NCBI GenBank assembly: GCA_009746045.1
Contig: RPFO01000102.1
Span: 183,501 to 247,500 of the forward strand
From: Mesostigma viride
Taxonomy: Eukaryota; Streptophyta; Mesostigmatophyceae; Mesostigmatales; Mesostigmataceae
Direction of reading: 5' to 3'
Length of the DNA stretch: 64,000 bases
Shown here: positions 10,383 through 58,300 of the stretch, piece after piece
How the letters are laid out: each line of letters starts with the position of its first letter
Numbering within the stretch: position 1 is the first letter of the stretch
Program-made: the position numbers and the translations under genes
The notes under the pieces: generated by a model
Told to the model about the DNA's origin: nothing
Seen by the model: only the letters and a program-made list of their open reading frames with translations
The model's database searches: none

Positions 10383-12138
10383 GAGGAGCTCCGGGCCACC
10401 GTGGAACAGCGCACCCATGTCCTCGAGACTTGCATGGGCGCGCCTCAAGGACCCCCAGACCAAAGGGCTTCTCGATCCTGTGGTTTTGCGCCCACCCGCG
10501 GATGGTTCACTGGCTCCGTGGCGCTCTCCCCCACTTGGTGCGGCTTGCCGCGGAAGGCCATGACGAGCGCATTCAGGCCGCCTTGCAGGTACTCCTCCCC
10601 GGCCCTAGCCTGCCAGCTCACTCCGATGCGCGCTTGGCCACCCTCCCCTGCCGCATGGGCAGGTGTGGGCTCACCCGCGCCGCCCGCCTCGCCCCCGGGC
10701 CGCCTTCCTTGGCTCTGTTGCTCAGGCCTGGGCGGAGATCCGCCGGTTGGTCCCCAGCGCCATCAGCGCCATTCCCGACTTGGTCACCCCATCCCCCTTC
10801 CCCTTTGTGCAGGCTGTGCAGGATTCCTACCTCGGGATCCAGCAGGCTTGCGACCTCGTCCGCCCCGCTCAGGCCGTCCACCGTCGCCTGCCCCGGGGCA
10901 CGCCCGGCGTGTCCACCGGCTGTCGTCAGTCCTATAGTGTCTTCCCTGCCTGCAATTCATGAAAAACAACAAAAGACCTACGCGGGTATACTACACTGTG
11001 CCGACTGGATGAGTCTGCATGATGCGAGCTTGAACGATCAGGGGAAGGCTTGGCTTCACTCCGTTTCCCTTGAGGGGAGCGTGGGGTCCGCATTCCTGCG
11101 CGCGGCCTCCCCATGAGCCCTTTGTTCACGCTGGTTCCGGCCCTATACGCCATCGCTCTCCGGCGCCACCAGCTCTTTGCCCCGCAACCTCTCATCACGG
11201 CGGGTGCGTCCTGCGGCAGCTGCGGGCTTGCTCTGGATAAGTTACTGGGACGCACTACATCGGGTGCATGGGTGCATGGCCAGCAGAACCCGAACTGGTT
11301 CCTCTATCTCTGATACCGCTCTCCTCCGGGTGGTGTGTGCTATGGTTCGGTCGGTCTTTCCCCACTCCACCATCAAGTGCGAGGACGCGCCATGGGGCCG
11401 CCCTCTACTCACCCAACCACCGCCCCGACATTACCGTGCTTGACTACGACGGGCAGGGTTGGCACCTGCTTATCGATGTCTCCGTGGCTCGGCCGCTCTC
11501 CGGTCCGGCCACATCCTCCGGGCGGCTGTGGATGCCGGCGCTGCTGCCGCTGTGGCTGAGGGCGACAAGTTTGCCTCCTACGGCAATGTGGGGCCCCACC
11601 GGGTCATCCCCTTTGCCCTTGAGGAGTTCGGGGCCATGGGCCCCAAGACAGCGGAGTTTGTCCACGACTCAGTGCTGCCAGCGCCGTGAAGACTGCCTCG
11701 ACCTCGAGGGTCAGACCGCCCCGTGGTCTGCCCGCACGTGGTCCTCGTATTGGCGGCAGCGCCTGTCCCTCGCCCTCACTCGCACCGTAGCTGATGTGTT
11801 ATTCCGCCGCACCCGGGCCGACTTTGTCGCGACCCATGCGGACTAGATCCCTTCCAGGCCTGCAGTGGTAGGCCGGCAGCGCTGTTGCTGCGTGTAGTTT
11901 TGTGATGTTTAGTTCGTTGTACCTTGTGCAGCTGGCGTGATCCTTGGATGTCCGTATCAGATTACTATTAATGTCTTCAGGGTTACTCTCCCAGTCCCAG
12001 ACGCAGTCACGTGTCTATTAATTAATTAATTAATTAATTACTCAGACTCCCAGTTATCGGTTTTTTCCTTATGTTGCACTGATGCCCATGCATCTCACCT
12101 CCGTAATCTCTCATTCTCAATGAATATATATAACAGAC
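10383..12138 (+). mobile_element. LINE with restriction-like-endonuclease-type C-terminus, copy 1 (5'-truncated)
   Basis: This is the C-terminal part of a non-LTR retrotransposon ORF, broken by frameshifts, followed by a ~290-bp 3' UTR. Recognisable segments are PAAWAGVGSPAPPASPPGR in one frame, AWAEIRRLVPSAISAIPDLV in another, and YSPNHRPDITVLDYDGQG with LLIDVSVARPL near 11408-11500. The RPDI...IDVSV pattern followed by RVIPFALEEFGAMGPKTAEF resembles the nuclease-like C-terminal region of endonuclease-type LINE proteins. The 3' UTR ends TCTCATTCTCAATGAATATA. The RT domain itself lies beyond the truncation. Confidence 0.7.
11268..11846 (+). pseudogene. LINE C-terminal nuclease-like domain remnant
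   Basis: The frame near 11268-11560 carries HRPDITVLDYDGQGWHLLID. The frame then shifts; in the shifted frame (from about 11560) VGPHRVIPFALEEFGAMGPK is legible, followed by CLDLEGQTAPWSARTWS and a stop near 11846. It is homologous to the insertion at 50091-50570. Function is inferred from pattern resemblance only. Confidence 0.6.
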
Positions 12139-14030
12139 CGCCTCGACCTCGAGGGTCAGACCGCCCCGTGGTCTGCCCGCACGTGGTCCTCGTATTGGCG
12201 GCCTGCAGCGCCTGTCCCTCGCCCTCACTCGCACCGTGGCTGATGTATTTTTCCGCCGCACCCGGGCCGACTTTGTTGCGCCCCATGCAGTCTAGACAGA
12301 GTTCCATTATACGCAATACGCGGTTATACGCGCGGGGTCCGTATAATGGATAATACGGTATAATACGGTATTATCCGGAAATTATACGCAAATACTGGAT
12401 TTCATCGTTTTTGGGGTTGTTTCATGCATTTTGATATCATTTCAAGCAGTCCACATGTTTCTGACACTAAATTACACATGAAACATGGGTTGCCACTGCT
12501 CAGCAGTGCTTGGGAACACTGGACGTGTAAACCGGGTTCACGAGGAGCTAGATTACCTATGCATTATACCCTAAAAAACAACGCCAAATGAAATGGAAAG
12601 ATGAAAAAAGCAAAAGAAGTAAGATGGCTATGCTTCCATGCAAGCAGGTCCTGGGCATCTCCATGTTTCTTGTATGCATGAGGAGCACACAAGAAGAAGG
12701 CTGACTTTGGCGAGCAAAACAAGAAATAGTGGCTAGATCTGGCCAGAAAACCACTTGTTTCGAGATGTTTCTAGCAAGAAAAAACATCGCGTTATCAAGC
12801 TTATCATATTTACAAACAATGCCAAGCACTACGTCACTGCTTTCGATGAAGCATAAGCTAATAGCAGACAAATATGGTCCAAAATCTGCATGTCGTAGTG
12901 GTATTCCCCAACCATCACGAGCCAATAATGCGTAGAGGCAGTAAAGCAACCAAAAGACAAGCAGAAAACCTCCATTACAGCTCTACGATTATTTTACAAT
13001 CCACCCAACAACTTGATACAGTACAATGAACACGTGAACAGGATAGCACGTACCAGATCAAAACCGCATATTACCTTTCTTGACGGAGCCAGCATGCCCA
13101 CCTGATGGACGTAGCTGCGAGCCTTTCCTGGCCGTCGTCGCTTATAAATCATGTAAGGAATAACGTGAAACATCTATCCGCGTTCAAATGTAGGGGCATT
13201 TCCCGCCTATCAACAGTTAGCACATGCACGGTCGCCACCTGGTTGCTGAAACGAGGTTGCCGCATCGAGCAGAAGGTCGAGACATATCTGCGCACATCCA
13301 AACGTTGCCTGGCCAAGGATATAAGCTTTTCAAGACCTAAGGATCATGCCTACAGATTGAAAATGTAAAGCGGCCATGCTCTCGTACCAGTCAGTTTTCT
13401 GTATGACTTGTATTAATATTCGGTGCATGGCTGCCCGAGAGGCAAGGGCAGAGACCTAAACAGCATGGAGGGTTGCCAACTTGGGTTGGCAACTTGCCAT
13501 GCTACAGTGTAGCTTGCTTGTAAGATCCTTGTGTCTCGCGGTCGCCAAATGTCAACCAGTGGATGGTTTCCGTAGTGTTTCTAAGTTCCCTTGCATTCCC
13601 GCGTTGGTTCCCGCACGAAAAATTTGGCTGCCGGACCTCGGATGAGCGCGAAAACCCCATTATACGCGCGCTGATACGTGTTATTCGCCGTATTATACGT
13701 AAAAATACGCAAATCGTATAAAACGGATAAAAATTATCCGCTCGACCTTGTATAACGCGTATTATACCGTATAATACCGTATAATACGCCGTATAATGGA
13801 ACTCTGAGTCTAGATGCCTTCCAGGCCTGCATGGTGGGCCGGCAGCGCTGTTGCTGCGTGTAGTTTTAATTGTGATGTATAGTTCGTTGTACCTTGTGCA
13901 GCTGGCGTGATCCTTGGATGTCCGTGTCAGATTAATTTCTTTAGGGTTATTCTCCCAGTTATCGGGTTTTTCCTTATGTTGCATGCCCATCTCACCTCCG
14001 TAATCCATCATTCTCAATGGATATGTATAA
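12139..14030 (+). mobile_element. Second LINE copy, strongly 5'-truncated and split
   Basis: 12139-12296 repeats the CTCGACCTCGAGGGTCAGAC to CCATGCAGTCTAGA part of the LINE ORF end. 13815-14030 continues with the 3' UTR (CCTTCCAGGCCTGCATGG to TCTCAATGGATATGTATAAC). The gap is the hAT-like insertion. The copy begins immediately at the 3' terminus of copy 1. Confidence 0.8.
12297..13806. mobile_element. hAT-like non-autonomous DNA element
   Basis: An 8-bp target duplication AGTCTAGA (12289-12296 and 13807-13814) flanks inverted termini CAGAGTTCCATTATACG / CGTATAATGGAACTCTG. An 8-bp duplication with CAGAG-type ends is characteristic of the hAT superfamily. Subterminal regions are full of short CGTATAATACGG-like palindromes, as expected for transposase-binding arrays. 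The 1,510-bp body has no recognisable hAT transposase. The flanking LINE sequence rejoins exactly. Confidence 0.75.
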
Positions 14031-14480
14031 CATGACCCGAAAATATTAATTAATTAATTTATAATTACTTACGTACGTATTTATAGTTACTTACGTACTT
14101 ACTTAGGTAATTAATTAATCCCCGATGAGGTTGTTATCTACGCGGATACTTCACCCATACTTCACCCACGAAGGCAAGTGGCGCGACTCGCTCGCCCAGG
14201 CCGGTCTGGCCGGAGTCAGGTATAGCAACTCCGCATCGATCATCCGGACTATCCAAGACGAAGTCCTGCACGCTCGGCCATGATGACGTTGAGGTAGGTT
14301 GCATGCTACCCCCTAGGATAACCCAGGAGAATATAAAGGCTTCTCCCGGAGCCTGAGGTGTTTTAACATACCCGGCCAGGGTTCACCCACAAAAACCAGG
14401 TGCTGGTGGGTGCATGTAGATTAGATTAGGTTAGCGTCAGCAGTTAGGTTTTGCGGCTTCGCTGACCCCCATCCACCAGC
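14031..14480. other. Short AT-rich repeats, no gene
   Basis: TTAATTAA and ACTTACGTA-type runs (14047-14120), then unremarkable sequence. Nothing codes convincingly. Confidence 0.4.
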
Positions 14481-14735
14481 AAGGGAATACGTGCTACATG
14501 ATCTCCCAACGCAGTCATGCCATAATTTAATTTTAATTTATTTAATTTACGGGTGCATGCATGCATGCACCATTGAATTGAATTGAATTGAATTGTAACA
14601 TAACTCCGTTGGGAGTATATGTAGCACATAGCCCAGAGAAGGGGCATATGGCCTATCATACATTCTAGGCTACTTCATGCAAGGGTGGGAATGTAAGCTA
14701 CCCCTGCTCTAGGTGCACCAGGGCACCTGCACCCT
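14480..14735. repeat. Palindromic MITE-like repeat with dispersed-repeat tail
   Basis: The inverse arms GTGCTACATGATCTCCCAAC (14491-) and GTTGGGAGTATATGTAGCAC (-14628) enclose AATT-type runs and a central (TGCA)n loop near 14553-14570. The right side continues into the AGAAGGGGCATATGGC family (14637-14735). Half-copies occur at 5480-5635 and 10086-10200. Confidence 0.6.
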
Positions 14736-15065
14736 CATGGTCTATCACGCTATGCCCGGGTAAGGGGGGAGCATGCCTGTGAGGGAGGAAGATCATCATG
14801 GCTATACAAGAGCTAGGACATGGCTTCTCGACAGAGAGCATCTCTCTGCATGGCATAGCATGGCTCAATTCTTAATGCAACATCCATGGGGGTCCCGTTA
14901 TAGGCAGGGCTTGGCTAAATTCTGTAGACAATATCCATGGGGGCCATTATGGGCGCACATGCGCGTGGGGCGTGGGCCACATGCTAGGCTAAGCCTGACT
15001 AATCTACACTACTGGTATGAATTCCCTAGTCTGGGGTGGCAGGAGGGGGCTGCCAGGGCTTGTGG

Positions 15066-16376
15066 TCAACGTGGATGACCGCCCCCCTCCAGTATACCGG
15101 CTTCCCCACTGCGCTGTGCCGGAGCTGAAGGTAGGTCGGCCATAGCTCGCGTCGCCGCTGTTGCTGCATGGGCCAGGGTCAAGTCGTCGTCCAGCGTGAA
15201 GCGAGTCCTCGAGAGCTTCTTGCGGCATTTAAGGAACGACAGCTTGTCCGCCATGTACTTAAAGGTGAGGAGCACGGGTGCCGGGCCAGCCTTCCCCCGC
15301 GCGCGGGGGAGGCGGACAGCCGACATGTCCAGCTCACCAGTGAGTAGCATGGGGGCAAGAATGTCGCGCTTAAATGCCTCAAGAAGGCTCGTGGAGGTCT
15401 CACCTGCCGGCTGGTCGAAGTGCTTGACGATGACATTGTGGCTGCGCCGGGCGATGTCGGTTTCCTCGCGAAGGTCGAGGGCTTGTTGCTTTAGTTGTGC
15501 CGAGATGGTGGAGGTGGTGGAGGTGGTGTGCTGCTTAAGCAAGTCCGCCCAGGTGGAGGGAACATCACTGGCCGGGCCAGCAGGTGCCGGCTGGGCAGCG
15601 ATTTCCTGCACCGCTTGGGCGGTGAGGCCGGCGGTGTCATGCAAGCTCTCAAGGGCGGTGGCGGTGGCTTGAAGGCGTTGGTCGAGGTCGAGGAGCTGGG
15701 CTTTGATGTCGGCAGTGAAGGCGGAAACGGCGGTGGAGGTGGAGGCGGCGGCGGTGGAAATGTGAGGAAGTTCAGCAGTCAGCGTGCCGCCGATTGCTGA
15801 AATGTCGGCAGCAAGGGGGGTCACGTGCTGCTGAAAGGCTTCCGTGAGGATGGAACGGAGGGTGGAGGCGGAGATGGATGGAGCCCAGATCTCGCCGTCA
15901 GAGCGCTGGAGAAGGGAGTTGAGGACGACGTGCTGGAGTTCGGGGCGGGTGCAGCCAAGCATGGCGCCGGAGGCTAGCCAGGGGCTGCCGTTGCTGCAGA
16001 GGAGGCGACCTTGGTCGGAGAGATGGAGGCACAGGTCGTAAAGCGAGGCGTAGTCCCCGAAGAAGATGCAGTCCATAGCATCTTCAGGAGACATGTTGTT
16101 CCAGTCGTGATCATCGACCTTGAAAGGGTGGAACCGAAAGCGCGGTTCCGAGGGGCGGGACCATCCTGTTTTGTCGGCTGGGCGGGTGCGTTTCGGGTCA
16201 GGCGATGCCGATGGCGAGGCTTTAAGCCCGGGAGGTTGCTGGGTGGCTACCAGTGCACGACTAGTGTCACCGCTGCCTGCCGGACCTGATGGCGAAGCTG
16301 CAGCCGCAGCTGCCGCATTTTCATGGGCGAGCGCATCCGCCAAACTGCGTTGCGTCAAAGGACGTTTGCTCGTCAT
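15066..16376 (-). CDS. LINE ORF1-like RNA-binding (gag-like) protein
   Basis: An intact 436-residue frame. The N-terminus is Ala/Pro-rich and low complexity (residues 1-80). The middle (about 160-290) is Ala/Ser/Thr/Leu/Gln-rich with heptad-like spacing (LLDLDQRLQATATALESLHD), suggesting a coiled coil. The C-terminal part (about 310-430) has NVIVKHFD followed by TFKYMADKLSFLKCRKKL, like the RRM-like and C-terminal domains of LINE-1-type ORF1 proteins that chaperone retrotransposon RNA. A short basic/Gly tail follows. No ORF2 lies downstream on the minus strand: sequence from 15065 to 14740 is non-coding, so the element is 3'-deleted. ATG at 16376 is the first in frame. Identification rests on domain layout, not on a database match. 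Confidence 0.65.
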   Translation of the reverse strand: MTSKRPLTQRSLADALAHENAAAAAAASPSGPAGSGDTSRALVATQQPPGLKASPSASPDPKRTRPADKTGWSRPSEPRFRFHPFKVDDHDWNNMSPEDAMDCIFFGDYASLYDLCLHLSDQGRLLCSNGSPWLASGAMLGCTRPELQHVVLNSLLQRSDGEIWAPSISASTLRSILTEAFQQHVTPLAADISAIGGTLTAELPHISTAAASTSTAVSAFTADIKAQLLDLDQRLQATATALESLHDTAGLTAQAVQEIAAQPAPAGPASDVPSTWADLLKQHTTSTTSTISAQLKQQALDLREETDIARRSHNVIVKHFDQPAGETSTSLLEAFKRDILAPMLLTGELDMSAVRLPRARGKAGPAPVLLTFKYMADKLSFLKCRKKLSRTRFTLDDDLTLAHAATAATRAMADLPSAPAQRSGEAGILEGGGHPR

Positions 16377-16817
16377 ATATTGCGTGTTAGATTCGGAAAA
16401 TTATATCAGCATGTGCGTCTTAGAAAGACGAAGCGATAGTGATATTCACGACTAAATTCGGTGCTCAAACGTGAAAGTTATGAGCTCCGACAGCCATGGC
16501 TACCTCGTGGCTCGTGGCTCGTGGCTCGTGGCTCGTGGCATGCACCATTGGGTACACAATTCTCATGTCCAAGCAGGCATGAACCGGCCACGTCCATGAA
16601 CAAGATAGATCGAGGTATACTTGCATGTTGGTTAGCAACGAGAGCACTAAGTGAACTCAGACAGGCCTATAGCAAGCTTGCAAATAAAGAGCTTGAATAA
16701 TTAAAAGCACCGTGGATTTATCTACTTTTATTAAGTGAGACGATATGAACGTGGTAACTCGCAGCCAGAGCTGCAGGGGGCCTGCCCCCTGCGCACGGAT
16801 CGATGCTACAAACTATA
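16377..16817 (-). other. Upstream region of the LINE ORF1
   Basis: It could hold the LINE 5' UTR/internal promoter, but no recognisable promoter was seen. (GTGGCTC)n-like repeats occur at 16504-16540. Confidence 0.3.
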
Positions 16818-16923
16818 TTAAGGGGAGGTGCGCCACAAAACCACCCTAAAACTGAAACATGCTAATATCAACCTGTATTCATTTCCACTATGCTCGGCAA
16901 TGATTGGGGGCATGAAATAACAT

Positions 16924-17778
16924 CAAAGAGACAACCAGCGCAGGCCAGAAATCGGGAGAATCCGGACCATGGTAGCTCGAGCCTGCCGTTATCTTTTCCG
17001 CGTTTTCGAGTCGTTCAGGATGATGAAGATGAATGGTGATGGAAATGTGTATCCTTGTGCATTGAAATTATGGCTGGCTTACGTGTGGAGCGACTAGATG
17101 ACCTAGACGGTGGGGCCGGAAACAGCATGCTTGATCAGGGCGTGTGTTTCTAGCCTAACTGGCCGGGAGTGTCTAGTGGTGAGCACCATTGCTGCGATCG
17201 CTCTCCCACCATTTACGAGGAAATACCCGCAAATGGAAAACCACTGAAAAGGTCTAGCTAGTCAGTCATCACGTTAGCCATGCCATGATTCCAAACGTCC
17301 AAGAACTGCACACGGTGCAAAGGCAAAAAGCCGGAGGACAGCACTTTCAAATGTGCGGCGGGAACCAAAAGCCCGCGGATGCCAGAAAACATCGTGTTGC
17401 GGCAGCGACGCGACGATGTGGACAACGAATCCAGTGCCAAGCTCGGAACGGCCGCAAAGGAGATCTGGCATCACAGGGTTCAGATGTGCGGAGATACTAT
17501 GCGATCCAGCCGGTCCACGACCTGTTTGTAGAGCTTGTGCCAAGGGGCAGCACCGAACAGATGTGGGTGACGTTGCAAAAAACATCGGACTTGACGGAGC
17601 ATAATGGCTCGGTCATAGTCTTTGACCAATAAACGCTGCAAGAGTTCAACAAGAGTCGTGATGAAATCAACACGATAAGAACAAAGACGGGAAAAACGAT
17701 GTAACTGAGAAAGAACAACACCATATTTTGCTGTGTGGGAAAGGAGACTGTGAATATCGGGGTAACGAATAAAAGGCA
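16924..17778 (-). mobile_element. Penelope-like element copy 2 (5'-truncated, inverted)
   Basis: Near-identical over about 850 bp to 2345-3198 in reverse orientation. Homology begins at the PLE 3' terminus next to the left TIR and ends abruptly at 17778. Confidence 0.85.
17480..17778 (-). pseudogene. PLE reverse transcriptase C-terminal fragment
   Basis: Encodes PFIRYPDIHSLLSHTAKY through LDRIVSPHI, identical in the visible translation to the C-terminal ~99 residues of the PLE at 1455-2639. All catalytic RT motifs are missing. Confidence 0.9.
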
Positions 17779-18246
17779 AGAAAAATCCGTTTGGGACAGC
17801 AAGATATACCCATGTAGAATCGTTCATGGCCAAAACATTGGGCTACTCACAAGTAGCATCGGAGGTGTATTGTGAGACTAATTAATTTTCCCCCCCCAAA
17901 GCACCTTTTTTTTCGGACATTGCATAAAAGTGACATGAAATCATGGAATTAGAGGCCACAAAGATATACAAAATTCAAAAATTGATCGACAAATACGCCC
18001 GCCAAGTTACAGGTCAATCTGATGTGTGGATTGGCTGGGGCATACCTAGTCCTAATTAGCGTCTTTTGCTATTTATAGCGCATTATTGGCGTATATATGG
18101 GGTTAGTACCCTCAACAAGTGCATGGACAACTCACCAAACATGTTATTTCATGCCCCCAATCATTGCTGAGCATAGTGGAAATGAATACAGGTTGATATT
18201 AGCATGTTTCAGTTTTAGGGTGGATTTGTGGCGCACCTCCCCTTAA

Positions 18247-18559
18247 TCCCAAATCTGGTGCTACATGGTCCCCACACGGCGCAACCAAGCCTTACTGTTC
18301 AAGATACTAAGTAGGTCGATGCCGGACGTGCAGCATCCCGGCCTGCGTGGTCCATTTTATTGAACTGGTGTGTAGCCCCAGGGGGATCGAGCTTGTCATG
18401 CCTGCAGCATCCACTCAACTTAGGCGTGGCATGCCTATGCGCATGACACGCAAGTACTTACTCACTCAACTAAACGTGTTCGCGTGCCCTAGGCTTTGCC
18501 AGGGCGACCCCTTCTATGGGGTCTAGGGACCTTCTAAGGGGTCTAGGAATCCCTAGTCC
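18247..18559. other. No gene recognised
   Basis: This lies downstream of the RNA polymerase gene on the minus strand. Short duplicated CTTCT(A)AGGGGTCTAGG blocks occur near 18510-18548. Confidence 0.4.
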
Positions 18560-18843
18560 TCGCCCGCGTGGTAAGTTCCCCTGGTGCCTGCCTCAAGAAA
18601 GAGTCAGTCTGAGGAGGTCCACTGAGCGGTCTGCGGCTGTGCCCAGCCAAGTAAACATGTGGATGTGAGGAGGTCCATGCCAGTTGCTCAGTCGAAGAAG
18701 CAGTGCTCTGAGGAATGTCTGAGGACGTTTCCACCGGTGCCGGCCTCAGTTGAAGAAGAACTCGGATAGGCTGGAGGTCTAGTGATGCCCAGTTCCTCAG
18801 TCGAAAAGTACTCTGACTTGAGAGGTCTAGTGGCGCCAGCTCC
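18560..18843 (-). repeat. Decaying tandem copies of the polymerase terminal-exon end
   Basis: On the minus strand, after the stop codon, the CTCAAGTCCGAGTACTTTTT plus in-frame stop region is echoed near 18780-18822, 18735-18765, 18680-18712 and 18585-18612, with increasing mismatches. Each echo retains a (C)TTCTTC(A/G)ACTGAGG-like block. It probably forms the 3' UTR. Confidence 0.7.
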
Positions 18844-55394
<36,551 letters not shown>

Positions 55395-58300
55395 CTGTGC
55401 CGCGATCGCAGCAAAAGACCGCCTCCCCCAGGGGTGGAAAGCTCCCCCGATGGGGCCCCCGTACCAGATGCCAGGCGCAAAAACGGTATCACCGCTCACG
55501 CCGTAACGACAGGGAGCCAGGGAGGAAGACGCCTGCTCTGGGCACGGTGGCGTGTGAAAGGAGGGCTTTTCCGTTACTGAGGCAGCCTCGACTGACGGGA
55601 TGCAGGATGCAGCCGCATGCCTCCATCTTAGGGATTCGGTTCGGGGCACCGGGGTCAAGGACAAGGGGGCAGGGGGGACGAAGTCGCTACGAGCTTCCCC
55701 TGGATGGCGGCCCAGCGACCGTGAAGCCTGTGATGCAGCAGGGTGTGAGCCCAGGGTGTGCGACCCGGGTGTGCGACCAGGGTGCGAGACCCGGGTGTGC
55801 GCATGGGGATGCGAGAGCATACCGACGTGGAAATCCAGCGTTGCCAGAACAGCATGACAGGCGATTAGCAGTGTTTAGAGGGTTTTCCGTCGAAGCCCAT
55901 TATATCGACTGCATAATCTACGGTTGAGCCCCTCACATACAATTATTAAAAAGAGGAACGGTACGCATGCATAGACAATGCACCAGGCGCGTCGCTAGCA
56001 GAATACACGTTCATGTGGCAGGTAACCGCCTCCCGCGCGACCGGTGTTGAGAACGCATAAAAAGCGAGCTTCATGCCAATGATACAGTGGTGCAGTGATT
56101 AGGACGATGGGTTGGCCAGCATTTATTGGTCACTTCACTTGATAATTACTCGTTATGTCGACCATTTTCACTGCTTGCCAGATGACCCGCCCACGCTATC
56201 GAGACTGCCACTAACATGGCCAAAACACTACGTGTTTGAGACGGTATAAATCGCCGCCTCACCTTTCTGCAGTATCGGACAAAGTCCTCACAGTGGGCAC
56301 CGCGACCGGTGGCCCAGTGTCTCCACATGCCACGTCTGTAAACGCGCCGTTTACTCAACCACCACGACAATATGCATCAGTTTGCATAATTTCATGAACG
56401 CTGTCTTAGGCAAATCATTGCCAAACAAAAACCTGGTTTGAAACTACGCATTTGCCGTGCAGTTTGATAATAATCCCCTTCTGTCGCCCACCTCCATTAA
56501 CCCAGGTCGGCCAATAATTTACGTGTGTAATCGAATGCCACTTTGCCAGGCAGGACAGCCGCGCGGTTTGCCAGTCTTAAGACTTCAGCCATCGGCACAC
56601 GCAAAAGTTTGCGAGCCAGCTCGAGCAGCAAGTTTCCCCGTTCCCGGCGATTATCGACCTGAGCTGGCAGCGTGCCAATGCGGCGTGGATGCCGCCGGCC
56701 CGCCGCGCCGGCCCGCCGCGCCGCTGAAGGCTTGGTTCTGCTATCGCTCGTCTCGCGGCTCAGGCCGACCCCGGCGCCGCGTCGCTCCCGCGCTTTCTAC
56801 GCGACAGTGTGACAGCAAGCAGAAAATAGTTTGCTCCCAGATACATAATTAATACTCGGTTTGCTCAGTGCTCACGAGTCACGATGCTCAGAAACCCGTC
56901 TGGCGTTTGATGGCGATGGCAGATATCGAGTGGCAAAATATCAAGGAAAGCCCGAGCTGAATGGTTGTCTGTAAAAGGCAGTGACTGTACTTTGAGCCCA
57001 GTAAGCTTCCTCATGAGAATTTGTTGCCTTAAGAGGCTTTAACGGGTCGTACCACGAAAATGTGGCAGCATGAACATCAGTAAATTGAAGTGGTCGCGTT
57101 GCCATCCACCTCGAACGTGGTAGCCATGAAGAAAGTGCTGCTTCTGTTTCTGGGGACGGAACAATGAGGTTGCCTGCAAACAGTAGTGGGGGTTCTGGCG
57201 GCAGGCACCCTCGGCCCGGAAAATTATCATGGCTCACGTGTGGGCAAATGTCCGTTGGAAAGCTTGTACCCCGCCTAGGTAAGAACCTATCTGCCGACGT
57301 TATCTTATGGTTATCGAGTCTTTTAATGTCGCCAATGCCCGCAATGTCCAGACAAGAAGAACTCGGTAATAATTGGAACCGCGCCGCGCCAGGATGCCCA
57401 TGTTCTTGCCTGTATGCGGTATGGTGTGATAATCCGGGTATTAGTATGGTATGATAATTCGGGTATTGGATTGCTCTTTATCCTCGTATACTAGTATAGT
57501 TTCGCCAGTAGTGGAAAAGGTTTTGATATCCGCACATGGACCAGCCGTTTTCCCTTTTCTTCTGGTTGGGGGTGAGGGTCGGGTAGGAGGCAGGATCAAG
57601 GGGGAACCGATTGGCAGTGCTTAGCTACACCTTTCCGACCAATGCAACTCATGTGCTATACTCCCCATAGTATAATCCCCATAGTTTCTGAGTTTGGTAT
57701 TCATAAATGGCTGTTTACAGGTAGGCTGTCAAGGCTAAGCTTCACCAGATTTGCTCCATGTATTCGTGGAGCGCTGTCAGCCGTTCTGTTTTTAGCTGAT
57801 GTCATATCCCACTTCACACCCTGGCTGTCACTTCTCTATCTGATGATTTACTATTCAATGCGCATTGGTGACACATACATATGGATATAGGGTAATTCAC
57901 TATTCAACGCCCATTGGTGACACATGGATGTATGGTATTTCACTATCCAACGCGTTTTTTACCCTGCGCTGATTACCCATCCAATTGTCTCAAGGCGAGG
58001 CTAATTAGCTTTAGTGAAGGTTTGATTATCAACAGCCTCTGGCCTCCTACCGCGATCATTAATAGTTCATGTCACACACACACACACACGCCCACCCACG
58101 AGCGATGCCAGACCTATTTCCTGCTCTGCACTCTTTACTTGGAATCCCCTGCTCTAACGCCCTCTCGTAGGTCTCACGCTGTATCCTCCGTGGCCCTTCG
58201 CTTACCTTCAGTTTCCCGGCCTCCACAATACTGCCCTGTGCCTCTGCCCCGCGCCTCCACATTACTGCCCGGTGCCTCTGCCCTGCGCCTCCACAATACT

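Larger units (their letters stand above)
16822..18242. mobile_element. Second TTAA-bounded TIR element, carrying a nested PLE fragment
   Basis: TTAA at 16818-16821 and 18243-18246. Long inverted termini of about 105 bp start GGGGAGGTGCGCCACAAA on the left and end with the inverse on the right (about 18137-18242). The interior contains the inverted PLE fragment 16924-17778 and about 360 bp of unclassified sequence. Confidence 0.65.

Noticed and set aside
56457-56852. 131-residue plus-strand frame as a gene
   Set aside because: Arg/Pro-rich with no homology or splice context; probably a GC-rich chance frame.
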